A stretch of 64,000 nucleotides of DNA from Myxococcaceae bacterium (lineage in GTDB: Bacteria; Myxococcota; Myxococcia; Myxococcales; UBA5297), in the NCBI GenBank assembly GCA_017500825.1, contig JAFVYB010000058.1, forward strand, positions 1 to 64,000, given 5' to 3'. The position numbers and the translations under genes were made by a program. Numbering within the stretch: the stretch's first letter is position 1; each line of letters opens with the position of its first letter. Positions 44,984 through 56,311 of the stretch are shown here, piece by piece. Under the pieces are notes generated by a model that did not search any database, had not been told where the DNA came from, and worked only from the letters and a program-made list of their open reading frames with translations.

Positions 44984-47900
44984 ATGATCGTCCGCCCTGC
45001 CCTGTGCGCCCTGTGCGCCCTTCTCGTGTGCGCCACCGCCTGGGCGGAAAAACCGGCAAAAATCGCGGCCTCTCCCTCGGATGGACAGCGCGTCGCGCGC
45101 GTCGAACTCAGGGTGTCCGAGGGCCTGGACAGCGCCGACTTCGCTCCCCTCGTCTCGATCCGGCCCGGCGACAGGCTCACGCGGCGGGAGGTGCGGCGCA
45201 CGATCGACCTCATCTTCGCCACAGGGCAGGTGGCCGATGTCCGCGCGCTCCAGGCGAATGGCCCGGGTGGAATCGAACTCGCCTTCGACATCGCGCCACG
45301 GCGCTTCATCGCCGCCGACCACATCGCCTTCACGGGCAACGAGCGGCTGGATGAGGCGACGCTCCACAAGGCGATCGAGCTCGACGCGGATCGCTTCGAA
45401 TACTTCCCCGAAAACATCGAGAGGCTCTTTGGGGCCCTGCGCGAGCGATACGCGCGCGTCGGATTCAACGGTGTGCGCATCGATCACGCGATCTCGGTGG
45501 ACAGGGACGGCGCCGAGCGGCTGACGATCGCGATCGACGAGGGCAGCCCGTCACGCGTGAGCGCCATCGCCTTGGCCGGCAACCCGGGTCTGAGCGCGGA
45601 CGAGCTTTTGCCCATCCTGGGGCTGACGACGGGCGACATCCTCGACCTCGACCAGCTCAAGCGGGGTGTCGAGGCGCTGCGCGCGCGCTATCGCGAAGAG
45701 GGCTTTCACCAGGCGCGCGTGGGCCAACCCGAGGTGCGCTTCGACGAGACGGGAACGGCGCAAATCCTCCTGCCTGTCAGCGCCGGACTGCCGATCGAGT
45801 TCGCCTTTCAGGGCAACGCCATGTTCAGCGGCGCCGAGCTCAAAAAGCTCATCAATTACACGGGCGCCGATCGCCTCGACGAATCCCACCGCGAGGAGCT
45901 CGCGCGGCGGCTGGAGGAGGCTTACCGCCTGATCGGGTTTGCCGACGCCCGCGTCACGTCGAGCTTTCGCCTCCTGCGCGATCAGCGACGCGGCGTCGTC
46001 CTCTTCCACATCGAGGAGGGCGCCCCCCTGCGCGTGCGCGGCGTCGAATTTTCGGGAACGCGCCATTTTTCGCCCGAGACGCTGCGCGAGGAGCTCTTCG
46101 GCATGCTGCGCGCGGCGGCAGCCACGGTCGAGGAGCGGGAAATCCCCAACGGCGCCTTCATCGTCGGCGGCCCTGGAGACGACCGCGGTTCGACGCGCCC
46201 CCTGATCGCGCCCGAGGAGCTCTACATCGAGTCGATCTACCGCGAGGTCACCGCCCGCGTTCAGGCCCGCTACCAGGCCGAGGGGTTTCTCAAGGCGCGC
46301 GTCGATTTGCCCCGCGTCGAGCGCGATGAGGCGCGGCGCGAGGCCATGGTGCAATTCACCGTCAGCGAGGGCGTCCAGACGCGCGTGGCCCAACTCGATG
46401 TCGCGACCCTGCCCGAAGGCGTCTCGAAAAAGTCCATCGACAGCGCCGTGACGCTCGCCATCGGCGACAGCTTCAATCCATCTCAGGTCGGCGTTTCCAA
46501 AGAGGCGCTGGAGCGCGCGCTTCAGGCCGCGGGCTACCTCTTCGCCGCCGTCGAAGTGGCCGTGGAGATCGTCGACGAGGGGAGGAGCGCGCACCTCTAC
46601 TTCGACCTCAGGCCAGGCCCCCGCGTGCGACTGGGGCGCATCGTCATTCAGGGCCACGAGCGGACAGACGAGGCCGTGGTGAGGGCGGCGCTGGCCATCA
46701 AAGAGGGCGAGGTCCTCACCCCGCAGGCCATCCAGCACAGTCAGCGGACGCTGGTGCGGCTCGGCATCTTCCGCACGGCGCGCGTGGCCATGGAGGCGCC
46801 GGACGTGCCCGAAACCGTCAAGGACCTCACCGTGCGCCTGGAGGAGCGCAAGACCTGGTTTTTCAGCGTCGGCGCCGGTTACTCGCTGATGGACGGCGCG
46901 CGCATCACCGCCGAGGTCGGCAAGATCAACCTCTTCGGACAGGCGCTCCAGCTGCAGCTGCAGGGCAAGCTCAACTTCCTCAAGCTCAGTCCCCTGCCCC
47001 GCGTGCGCGACGCCCAGGACGGCCTCGACGCCATCGGTCGCAAGCTCAACCTCGGCCTCGTCTACCCGCACGCGCTGTGGCTGATGCCGCTCGACGTGAC
47101 GCTGCGCGCCAACCTGCTGCACGAATACCTGCTCAGGACGAGCTACACGTTCCAGCGCACCGCGGCGGTCCTCGGCGCCGACGTGGCGCTCTTCTCCAAG
47201 CTGTCGTTCTCGCTGCAATACGAGATCGAGGAAGTCATCGTGGACCGGCTGAACACCGCCGAAGACGCCAACATCCTCTGGATCGACCGCGAGCGGCTCA
47301 GATTCGAGGAGGGTCGCGTCTACCTCCACTCGATTCGCCCGATCCTCCGGCTTGACCTGCGCGATCACCCGCTGACGCCGCGCAAGGGCTTTCTCTTCAC
47401 AGCCCAAGTCGAGCTGGTGCAGTCGCTCAACTCGCCCGGAGACGAGATCGAGCCGTTTTTTTTCCTCAAGCTCGGTGGCCAGGCGAACGCCTACGTCCCG
47501 CTGCCGGCGCGCATGGTGCTGGCGCTGAGCGTCTCGGCCGGCAAGGTCTTCCCGCTCGATGCCGACAGGAGTTCGCGCACCATCGTCCCCAAGCGATTCT
47601 TCGTCGGCGGCGCCGGATCGATGCGCGGCTTCATGGACGACGGGATGGTGCCCGAGGACCAGCGACAGGCCATCCACCGCGAAAAAAACGAGTGCGCGCT
47701 CAAGGGCACCTGCGACGAGCTCGACGACTACACGAGCGAGGGCGGCGAGCTCTTCACGCTGGCGCGGGCCGAACTGCGCATCCCCATCCGCGGCCAGTTC
47801 GAGCTGGCGCTCTTCTTCGACGCCGGCAACCTCTGGCTCGACCAGGATCAGTTCAATCCCCTGAAGCTGCGCTACGCCGCGGGCGTTGGTCTGCGCATGC

Positions 47901-48007
47901 TGACGCCCATCGGTCCGGCGGCACTCGACCTCGGCGTCAACCTCAACCCGGACGAGGCGCTGGGCGAGAGTCGCTTTGTGCCTCACTTCAGCATCGGCCT
48001 CTTCTGA
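44984..48007 (+). CDS. Omp85-family TamA/BamA-like outer-membrane protein
   Basis: A 1007-residue protein: signal peptide (about 1-21, VCATAWA), then about seven POTRA-like units (about 30-610) and a C-terminal Omp85 barrel with the loop-6 motif SMRGF and a terminal Phe after SIGL, the beta-signal. TamA normally has 3 POTRA domains and BamA 5. The gene follows tamB by 55 bases, suggesting a TamA role, but the domain count fits neither exactly. The ATG at 44984 has no clear ribosome binding site; TTG at 44945 would extend it by 13 residues. Confidence 0.88.
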   Translation: MIVRPALCALCALLVCATAWAEKPAKIAASPSDGQRVARVELRVSEGLDSADFAPLVSIRPGDRLTRREVRRTIDLIFATGQVADVRALQANGPGGIELAFDIAPRRFIAADHIAFTGNERLDEATLHKAIELDADRFEYFPENIERLFGALRERYARVGFNGVRIDHAISVDRDGAERLTIAIDEGSPSRVSAIALAGNPGLSADELLPILGLTTGDILDLDQLKRGVEALRARYREEGFHQARVGQPEVRFDETGTAQILLPVSAGLPIEFAFQGNAMFSGAELKKLINYTGADRLDESHREELARRLEEAYRLIGFADARVTSSFRLLRDQRRGVVLFHIEEGAPLRVRGVEFSGTRHFSPETLREELFGMLRAAAATVEEREIPNGAFIVGGPGDDRGSTRPLIAPEELYIESIYREVTARVQARYQAEGFLKARVDLPRVERDEARREAMVQFTVSEGVQTRVAQLDVATLPEGVSKKSIDSAVTLAIGDSFNPSQVGVSKEALERALQAAGYLFAAVEVAVEIVDEGRSAHLYFDLRPGPRVRLGRIVIQGHERTDEAVVRAALAIKEGEVLTPQAIQHSQRTLVRLGIFRTARVAMEAPDVPETVKDLTVRLEERKTWFFSVGAGYSLMDGARITAEVGKINLFGQALQLQLQGKLNFLKLSPLPRVRDAQDGLDAIGRKLNLGLVYPHALWLMPLDVTLRANLLHEYLLRTSYTFQRTAAVLGADVALFSKLSFSLQYEIEEVIVDRLNTAEDANILWIDRERLRFEEGRVYLHSIRPILRLDLRDHPLTPRKGFLFTAQVELVQSLNSPGDEIEPFFFLKLGGQANAYVPLPARMVLALSVSAGKVFPLDADRSSRTIVPKRFFVGGAGSMRGFMDDGMVPEDQRQAIHREKNECALKGTCDELDDYTSEGGELFTLARAELRIPIRGQFELALFFDAGNLWLDQDQFNPLKLRYAAGVGLRMLTPIGPAALDLGVNLNPDEALGESRFVPHFSIGLF

Positions 48008-48164
48008 GCCGCCGCGCGTCGGCAGGCCCTGTCGGAAGCGGGCGGAGCGCCTGATTCTGGCGACAGCATCGCGCTGGCGATCCGCGGAACAAGCCCGCCC
48101 AAACGCCCCGCCCGCGGCCCGTCGTCATTCGCAAAACAGCTCTCTTAGGCGCCCAAAACGCGTC

Positions 48165-48194
48165 TTGCCCGGCGCGGCGGGCTTCCACTAAGAG
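48165..48194 (+). promoter_or_regulatory. Promoter upstream of the O-antigen ligase-like gene
   Basis: TTGCCC, an 18-base spacer and TAAGAG, about 90 bases before the start at 48282. Confidence 0.5.
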
Positions 48195-48281
48195 GCTCGG
48201 CCTTTTTTGGCGATGGCCCTGGCCGCTGGCGCGTGGACCGCCGTCCTTCCCGGCACGAGCCGCATCTAGCGAGAGATCATC

Positions 48282-49694
48282 TTGGCCCCCCAGGACGCCT
48301 CCCCCCTGCCCACGCCCACCTCAGCGCCCGACGAAGCGGCGCCGCCTCCAGAACGCGCGCGGTGTGAGCCGGTCCCCACGCCGATCTGGATGAAGCGGGC
48401 GGCCGCCATCGTCCTCGTCACCTGGACCGTGGGCGCGTTGTGCGGCGAGGTGCTCTCGCAGGTCGCCAACGGCATGGCCATCGTCCTCAGCCTCGCCTCG
48501 TGGCGCGCGCGGCCCCCTCTGCCCAAGAGCCTGCGGCGCGTGGTCGTCCTGGCCCTCTTTCTCGCCGCCTGGCAGGCGCTCTCCCCCCTCGTCGCCTGGC
48601 TGTGCGGCATCCACCCGGAGCTGCCGCCGATGCGCCGCTACGGTCAGTTTTTCGACACCCTGGCCCTGGCCGCGCTCGTCTGCGTTGTCCAGCTGGGCGT
48701 CCCCTGGCGCGCCCTCCTCTGCGTCTCGGCCGTCGGCTGGCTGAGTCACAGTGCCGCCGCCTTTCTGCAGCATCAGTCGATGTGGCCGGGCTGGCTGAGC
48801 GAGTGGACGAGCTTCAAGGCCAACCCCCAGCGCCTGATGGAAAACTTCGCCGCGCCCGGAGAGCCCGAGCAGCGCGCGGGACTCGGCCTCTATTACCACC
48901 GCCTCAAACTGGCCCATCACGCCGTCGCCTTCCTCGGCCTCGCGCTCGCCCTGGCCAAAAGCGCCGCGACACGCCTGCGCGGAACGGGAATCGCCTTCGC
49001 CCTCCTGCTCGTCGGCTGCATCTGGGCGACCTACGCGCGCGCCTCGCTGGGAGCGGCCATCCTCATCTCTGGCGCCTGGCTCCTGCTGACGTTTGGTCGC
49101 CGCGCCATCGCCCCGCTCATCGCCCTCTGCCTGTTGACCGGCGCGCTCGTCGCCTTCTCCCCCTCCTGGCAGCAGCGATTCGAAAAGCTCTCCGGCTCGT
49201 GGATCGGCTTTGACCGCCGCTTTTCCTGGAGCGCCGCAGCCACCCTGGCCCGCGAGCACCCGATGACAGGCGTCGGTTTTGGCAACCACCAGCAGGCCGT
49301 CCTCCTGCGCATCGAGCGCCCCGCCGCCGGCGAGCCGCCCTCGCCCCGCTTCGACCGCTACCTCTCCTCGCTCGCGCGCTACCTCGACACCAGGCTCATC
49401 ACGCTCGACGCCCACAACATCCTCCTGACCGTGTTCGCCGAGACAGGGCTTGTTGGCCTCGTCCTCTTCGCCCTGCTCCACCTCTCGCTCTTCACCGCCC
49501 TCTTCAGGCGCCACCGCGAAGGACACCTCGCCGCGACCGCCGCGCTCCTCGCCTTTGTCGGCTTTCACTGCCTCGGCGTCGTCCACTACCTCCCCTTCCA
49601 CACAGGGGTCTTCCTCGCCTTCACGCTGATCTGGAGCCTGGGCCTCTCCCCCCACTCGCCCGCGCGCGCGTCCAGCCCCACACCAGCCCCATAA
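48282..49694 (+). CDS. O-antigen ligase-like (WaaL/Wzy) membrane protein
   Basis: A 470-residue protein with about 10-12 hydrophobic helices and the Wzy_C/WaaL-type features: a large periplasmic loop between helices with FDRRFSWSAAATLAREHPMTGVGFGNH, in which Arg and His residues are typical of these glycosyltransferases, and AHNILLTVFAETGLVGL after it. It is expected to attach or polymerise a glycan at the periplasmic face. The start is taken as TTG (48282) after GAGAG; the first ATG (48390) would drop the Pro/Ala-rich 36 residues. Confidence 0.85.
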   Translation: MAPQDASPLPTPTSAPDEAAPPPERARCEPVPTPIWMKRAAAIVLVTWTVGALCGEVLSQVANGMAIVLSLASWRARPPLPKSLRRVVVLALFLAAWQALSPLVAWLCGIHPELPPMRRYGQFFDTLALAALVCVVQLGVPWRALLCVSAVGWLSHSAAAFLQHQSMWPGWLSEWTSFKANPQRLMENFAAPGEPEQRAGLGLYYHRLKLAHHAVAFLGLALALAKSAATRLRGTGIAFALLLVGCIWATYARASLGAAILISGAWLLLTFGRRAIAPLIALCLLTGALVAFSPSWQQRFEKLSGSWIGFDRRFSWSAAATLAREHPMTGVGFGNHQQAVLLRIERPAAGEPPSPRFDRYLSSLARYLDTRLITLDAHNILLTVFAETGLVGLVLFALLHLSLFTALFRRHREGHLAATAALLAFVGFHCLGVVHYLPFHTGVFLAFTLIWSLGLSPHSPARASSPTPAP

Positions 49695-49746
49695 GACGCC
49701 CCGCTTCCTGAGCTTCGCCGCGCCACTCTCCTCCTTCGAGACCGCC

Positions 49747-52437
49747 ATGCCCCCGCCCTCTTTTTGGGATTACGGCCAAGCCCGCGAGGCCGAATGCCGC
49801 GTGATCTTCGCCGATCCGCGCTTCGCCTTCGCCGACTTCCTCGAACCCCTCTTCCAGACGCTGCCCTTCAGACTCGGCGAGTCCGCGGCGGCGACGATCA
49901 TCCCCTACGCGCTCGACGATCACCTCTCTCTCGCGCTGGAACGGGCGATCGACAGCCTCGTCGACCTCCTCACGCGGCGCCGCGAAGAACAGCTGGGCGC
50001 CCCATCGGGCAGCCACATCCCCCACAGCGAGATCACCCTCGGAAGCGCGCACCACTCGCTGTCGCCCTTCGCCGACCACCCGCTCGCCCTTGTCGCCGCG
50101 CGCCAGGCCATGCACGCCGACGCGCTGCTCGACGCCGGACTGACGCACGCCTGGCTCCTCAACGCGCCGGGGGGAGAGCTGCTCTCACAGCTGAGCGCGC
50201 TCTTCGCCAAGTGCTTCGCCGAAGACGTGAAGGAGGAGGGCAAAGTCCACCGCCTGCACCTGTCGTGGACGGCCATTCTCGACGCGATCGAGGCCGCCAA
50301 GGAGCGAGCCAAGCCCCATGTCTCGCGCGCGCTGCCCTGGGACAGGCTGGAAAAAGCCATCGGACTCGCCTGCTTTTGTCTGGCGCGGGCCGCGATCGCC
50401 CCGGTCCTCAAGACGCTGGAGAAGCGGCACTTCAACTTCGACGCCGCCGCCTACCGCCGCGCCATCCTCGCCTGTCTCTCGCCGCTCGCCTGCTGCTCGA
50501 TTCAGAAGAACGCCCTCAGGGACGACCTCAACCCCTGGGGCCTGACGCCCAACCTGGCCGACGATCTCGAACGCCTCTGGTTTGGCCTGCTCGAAATCGA
50601 TCCGCGCGCCGATCGCGCCGCCGAACGCCTGATCCACGAGCTCAACGCCCAACCGCCCCTGTGGGCCAGAGCGGCGCAGGCGGGCGCCATCCAGGAATTG
50701 CGCGAGCTCACCTTTGCCTGGCTCGACCAGCGCCACGGCGTCGACGACGACATCGTCAAGGCGCTCGACGGCCATCTGACGAGCAACGCGACGCTCTTCC
50801 GCCACCTGAGCGATCCGCGCGCGCTCCAGGCCTCGCTCAGGCATCACGCCGAATCGCCCTCTGTCGACGGGCAGGCCCGCGCGGCCAGCGAGCGGATTCT
50901 GGAGCGCCTGCACCGGGGATTCGACAGCGAACGGGATGTCCAGCGCGTCGCCCGCTCCTTTGTCTGCTGGTCGATCGACCGCGCCACCGCGCACACACTC
51001 AGCCGCGCCCGCGGACTTCTGCGCGATCTCAGGCGGACGCAGGACGCCTCGTCGCTCTCGGAGGCCTATGCCCGGGGCCGCCTCTACCGCCTCTCCGCCG
51101 ATCGCCAGCCGACGCTCAGCGCGCTCAGCGTGGCCGCCCAGGGACACCTCTTCGTCGACCTCAAGGGATTCACCCAGCGCACCTACCGCGCCAAGGAGAT
51201 CGACATGGCCGACTTCCTCAGGACCGAGTTCTACGAGCCGATCCTGGCGGCGGCGGCCCAGTGTGGCGGTCAGGCGCGGGGCGAGGCGCGTCTGTGCCTG
51301 CAAAACCTGCCCGGCGACGCGGCCATTTTCTCCGGCGAACTGCCAGCGCTCGTCGACCTGGCGCAGGAGATCTGGCGCGTCCACCGCGAATACAGCCGCA
51401 AGCTCGACAAGCGTCTGTCGAGCGCCTCGAACGCCCTCAAAAAACGGCGGCAGGAGGTCCAGTCCCGGCTGCGCGAACAGCTGGAGGCCTTCGATGTCGA
51501 GCGCCGCAGGCTGCAGGACAAGATCGACGCCGAGGGACGCCTGACGACCGAGGAAAACGACCTGCTCCGCCAGCATCGAGTCGAGGCTGAAATCGCGGCT
51601 GTCGAGGCGCGAACGCACGTCGCCGACATCGAGGCAGAGGAGCGCGAACTGATGCTCGAAGCGGGGCTTTTCATCAGTTACGGCGCGGCGGCCGAGGTCG
51701 CCCATCTCGATTCGCCGGTCTTTGGCGCGATCCAGGTCGCGGTGGCCGAGAAGATCAACGAGGCGGCGCGGGGCACGGCGCGCAACGACGCCCTGCGGGA
51801 ACGCATCGAGGAGCGCCTCGCCCAGGAGCGACACCTGCGCCAGAATCCCACGCTCACCCTGCCCTTCCGCGTCCACATCGGCCCCGACTTCCGCATGAGC
51901 CTGCCACCCGCGCTCGGCGACAAAATGGAGCGCGCCATCAAGGACCGCGACATGGGGCTCGCGCGCGACATCGCCCAAAACCTGGCGCAGGCGATTTACG
52001 CCGACATGGCCCGGGCCATGAGCCGCGACGACAGCGCCGCCCAGGAGGCGCTCGGCCTGACCGACCAAATCTACAACACCGGCGAGGCGCTCTCTGAGGA
52101 GGCGCTCTTTGCCTGGCTGACGGCGACCAGCGCGCAGCGCCACTATCTGCGACGGGTGGTCGCGGTCGACTCGCTCGACGCCGAGATCCGCAAGCGCTTC
52201 CTCTTCCTGTCGACCGACCTCGACCTCACCATCAGCCTGCCCATCGGCGGTCCCCTGGAAGAGGCGCTGATCTTCCGCCGCGTGGGCCAGGTGCAGTTTT
52301 GCGGCTTTGAGTCGAAGGAGCGGACGACCGTCTACGAAATGATCCGCCGCTGCTCGCCGTTCGCGCGCCTTATCGTCGAGCGCCATCTGCCCCAATGGGC
52401 CGCAGAGGCCACCGCGCGGCGCGCCGGACACGCCTGA
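49747..52437 (+). CDS. Large protein with interrupted class III cyclase-like domain
   Basis: An 896-residue cytoplasmic protein. The N-terminal 430 residues are helical and I recognise no family. From residue 467 there is a class III nucleotidyl-cyclase-like pattern: FVDLKGFT (first metal Asp), GDAAIF near 522 (second metal Asp), then an inserted coiled-coil of about 90 residues (about 548-640), then GLFISYGAA and VAEKINEAARG, where the NxxxR catalytic pair falls. Its C-terminal 200 residues hold another helical region. The purine-recognising Lys before GD is Asn. It lies between the O-antigen ligase-like gene and parC. Domain order is visible; the activity is inferred. Confidence 0.7.
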   Translation: MPPPSFWDYGQAREAECRVIFADPRFAFADFLEPLFQTLPFRLGESAAATIIPYALDDHLSLALERAIDSLVDLLTRRREEQLGAPSGSHIPHSEITLGSAHHSLSPFADHPLALVAARQAMHADALLDAGLTHAWLLNAPGGELLSQLSALFAKCFAEDVKEEGKVHRLHLSWTAILDAIEAAKERAKPHVSRALPWDRLEKAIGLACFCLARAAIAPVLKTLEKRHFNFDAAAYRRAILACLSPLACCSIQKNALRDDLNPWGLTPNLADDLERLWFGLLEIDPRADRAAERLIHELNAQPPLWARAAQAGAIQELRELTFAWLDQRHGVDDDIVKALDGHLTSNATLFRHLSDPRALQASLRHHAESPSVDGQARAASERILERLHRGFDSERDVQRVARSFVCWSIDRATAHTLSRARGLLRDLRRTQDASSLSEAYARGRLYRLSADRQPTLSALSVAAQGHLFVDLKGFTQRTYRAKEIDMADFLRTEFYEPILAAAAQCGGQARGEARLCLQNLPGDAAIFSGELPALVDLAQEIWRVHREYSRKLDKRLSSASNALKKRRQEVQSRLREQLEAFDVERRRLQDKIDAEGRLTTEENDLLRQHRVEAEIAAVEARTHVADIEAEERELMLEAGLFISYGAAAEVAHLDSPVFGAIQVAVAEKINEAARGTARNDALRERIEERLAQERHLRQNPTLTLPFRVHIGPDFRMSLPPALGDKMERAIKDRDMGLARDIAQNLAQAIYADMARAMSRDDSAAQEALGLTDQIYNTGEALSEEALFAWLTATSAQRHYLRRVVAVDSLDAEIRKRFLFLSTDLDLTISLPIGGPLEEALIFRRVGQVQFCGFESKERTTVYEMIRRCSPFARLIVERHLPQWAAEATARRAGHA

Positions 52438-52512
52438 ACCGACGATCCAACGCTTTCGCGCCGTCCCAAACCGCGGCGACCACTCCACCCCTGAACGACC
52501 AGGCAGGATCCC

Positions 52513-54885
<2,373 letters not shown>

Positions 54886-55008
54886 ACCGGGCCGCCGGTC
54901 CCATAACGCCCGCGACAGCCTCGCCAGCGCGAACGCGGGGACCTGCCAAACAGGCCGCCGGGGGCCGAAAAGGCGCTCGTCGCGATGAGAATCAGCGCTC
55001 CCAAATAA

Positions 55009-55056
55009 AAAACCCGCTCGGGCGCTCTCCGAAGAGAGTCTCGGGCGGGCTTTTTT
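55009..55056. terminator. Bidirectional terminator between parC and queC
   Basis: CCCGCTCGGG...CTCGGGCGGG with inner CTCTC/GAGAG forms a long hairpin, flanked by TTTTTT on the plus side and AAAAAA on the other, so it can terminate both convergent genes. Confidence 0.93.
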
Positions 55057-55114
55057 GTGTCCTGGGACAGCTTTTGACGCGGCTTTTGGGGAGGGGACGA
55101 ACGCTTGAACGCGC

Positions 55115-55849
55115 TCAGGCGTAACGCGTCGGGTCAGCGATGCCAGCCTTGGCGAATCCGGCCTTGCGCAGCTGGCAGGCGTCGCAGTGGCCACAGGAGG
55201 CGCCGTCTTCCGTCGGGTCGTAGCAGGAGTGCGTCAGGCCATAGTCGACGCCCAGACTGAGGCCGGTGCGGATGATCTCGGCCTTGCTCATGAACTGCAG
55301 TGGCGCGCGGATCTTGAAGCGCGTGCCCTCGATGCCCGCCCTGGTGGCGAGGTTGGCCATGGCCTCGAAGGCGGCGACAAACTCCGGTCGGCAGTCGGGA
55401 TAGCCCGAGTAGTCCACCGAGTTGACGCCGATGAAGATGTCGGCCGCGCCAATCACTTCGGCCAGACCGAGCGCGACGCCCAAAAAGGTCGCGTTGCGCG
55501 CCGGCACATAGGTGATGGGGACAGCGCTCTCGCCCGCCTCGTGGACGAACGATCCTTCGCCGCCTGCATCTGCCGGGCGATCCTTGGGCACCTCGATGTC
55601 GTCGGTCAGCGCCGAGCCGCCGATGGCCCTGAGATCGAGCGTGACGACGCGGTGTGAGGCGGCGCCGAGCGCGTTGGCGATGGCGCGCGCCTGCTCGACC
55701 TCCTGGGGATGACGCTGGCCATAGGTCACGGTGAGCGCGTGAACCTCGAATCCCTCGCTTTTGGCGATGGCCAGGCAGGTCGCCGAATCGAGACCGCCGG
55801 AGAGCAGGAGGACGGCGCGGGGCGGCTGAGTGGACGGTTGGGAAGACAT
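55115..55849 (-). CDS. queC: 7-cyano-7-deazaguanine synthase QueC
   Basis: A 244-residue QueC: PP-loop [10 protein letters not shown] near residue 15, [34 protein letters not shown] and the zinc-binding [10 protein letters not shown]. It converts 7-carboxy-7-deazaguanine to preQ0, an early step of queuosine synthesis. An AGGAG site lies 10 bases before the ATG. No other queuosine gene is nearby; the gene is alone with a shared downstream terminator. A minus-strand candidate promoter (TTGGCC-N16-TAAAAG) lies far upstream near 56170-56200. Confidence 0.96.
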   Translation of the reverse strand: MSSQPSTQPPRAVLLLSGGLDSATCLAIAKSEGFEVHALTVTYGQRHPQEVEQARAIANALGAASHRVVTLDLRAIGGSALTDDIEVPKDRPADAGGEGSFVHEAGESAVPITYVPARNATFLGVALGLAEVIGAADIFIGVNSVDYSGYPDCRPEFVAAFEAMANLATRAGIEGTRFKIRAPLQFMSKAEIIRTGLSLGVDYGLTHSCYDPTEDGASCGHCDACQLRKAGFAKAGIADPTRYA

Positions 55850-56311
55850 CTCTTGTTGGCTCCTGTGAAGGCGCGAACGCGGCGCGCCCGGTGAAAGGGG
55901 GGAGGCGGCTGAACGACGTTGACCTCGTCCAACGCGCCTAACGGTCCGCCAAGGCGGTGTTTTTGGGGGGAGGCAGGGCTTGAGAGCGCGCGAAAACGCC
56001 GCTGTCGGGTGTCCCGCATCGACGCCTCGGACCAGGCCACAGTCGCTCGCCTCGGCAGCGCTCAGTCATCTATCCGGCCCTGGCGACGCGCGATTTGGCC
56101 TTTTGTCCGGCACGGGCTGAACGCCCAACGGACGCGCCCGCCCCCGGCGACATGCGCTCGAAAAGCGGCGCCTTTTAGTTCCGCGCGCGCTTTGGCCAAG
56201 CCCCAATTTCAAGTCCCGGTTTGAACTTCGAAGCGCCCGGCGCTATCGGGCCGCCCCCTCTCTGTGGCCCCCTTCTGCCCCCACATTTGGCCACGCCGTC
56301 TTTGCCCACGC
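55850..56311. other. Divergent intergenic region between queC and the sulfatase-fold gene
   Basis: About 460 GC-rich bases with no convincing gene. A TAAAAGGCGCC box on the minus strand near 56170 matches the -10 region of the tRNA promoter, with TTGGCC 16 bases upstream, and would leave a leader of about 310 bases before queC. No preQ1 riboswitch fold was recognised. Confidence 0.5.

Noticed and set aside
55850-56311. A preQ1 riboswitch or small gene in the queC leader
   Set aside because: No pseudoknot-like fold with the conserved aptamer bases was found and the frames lack homology or a good start.
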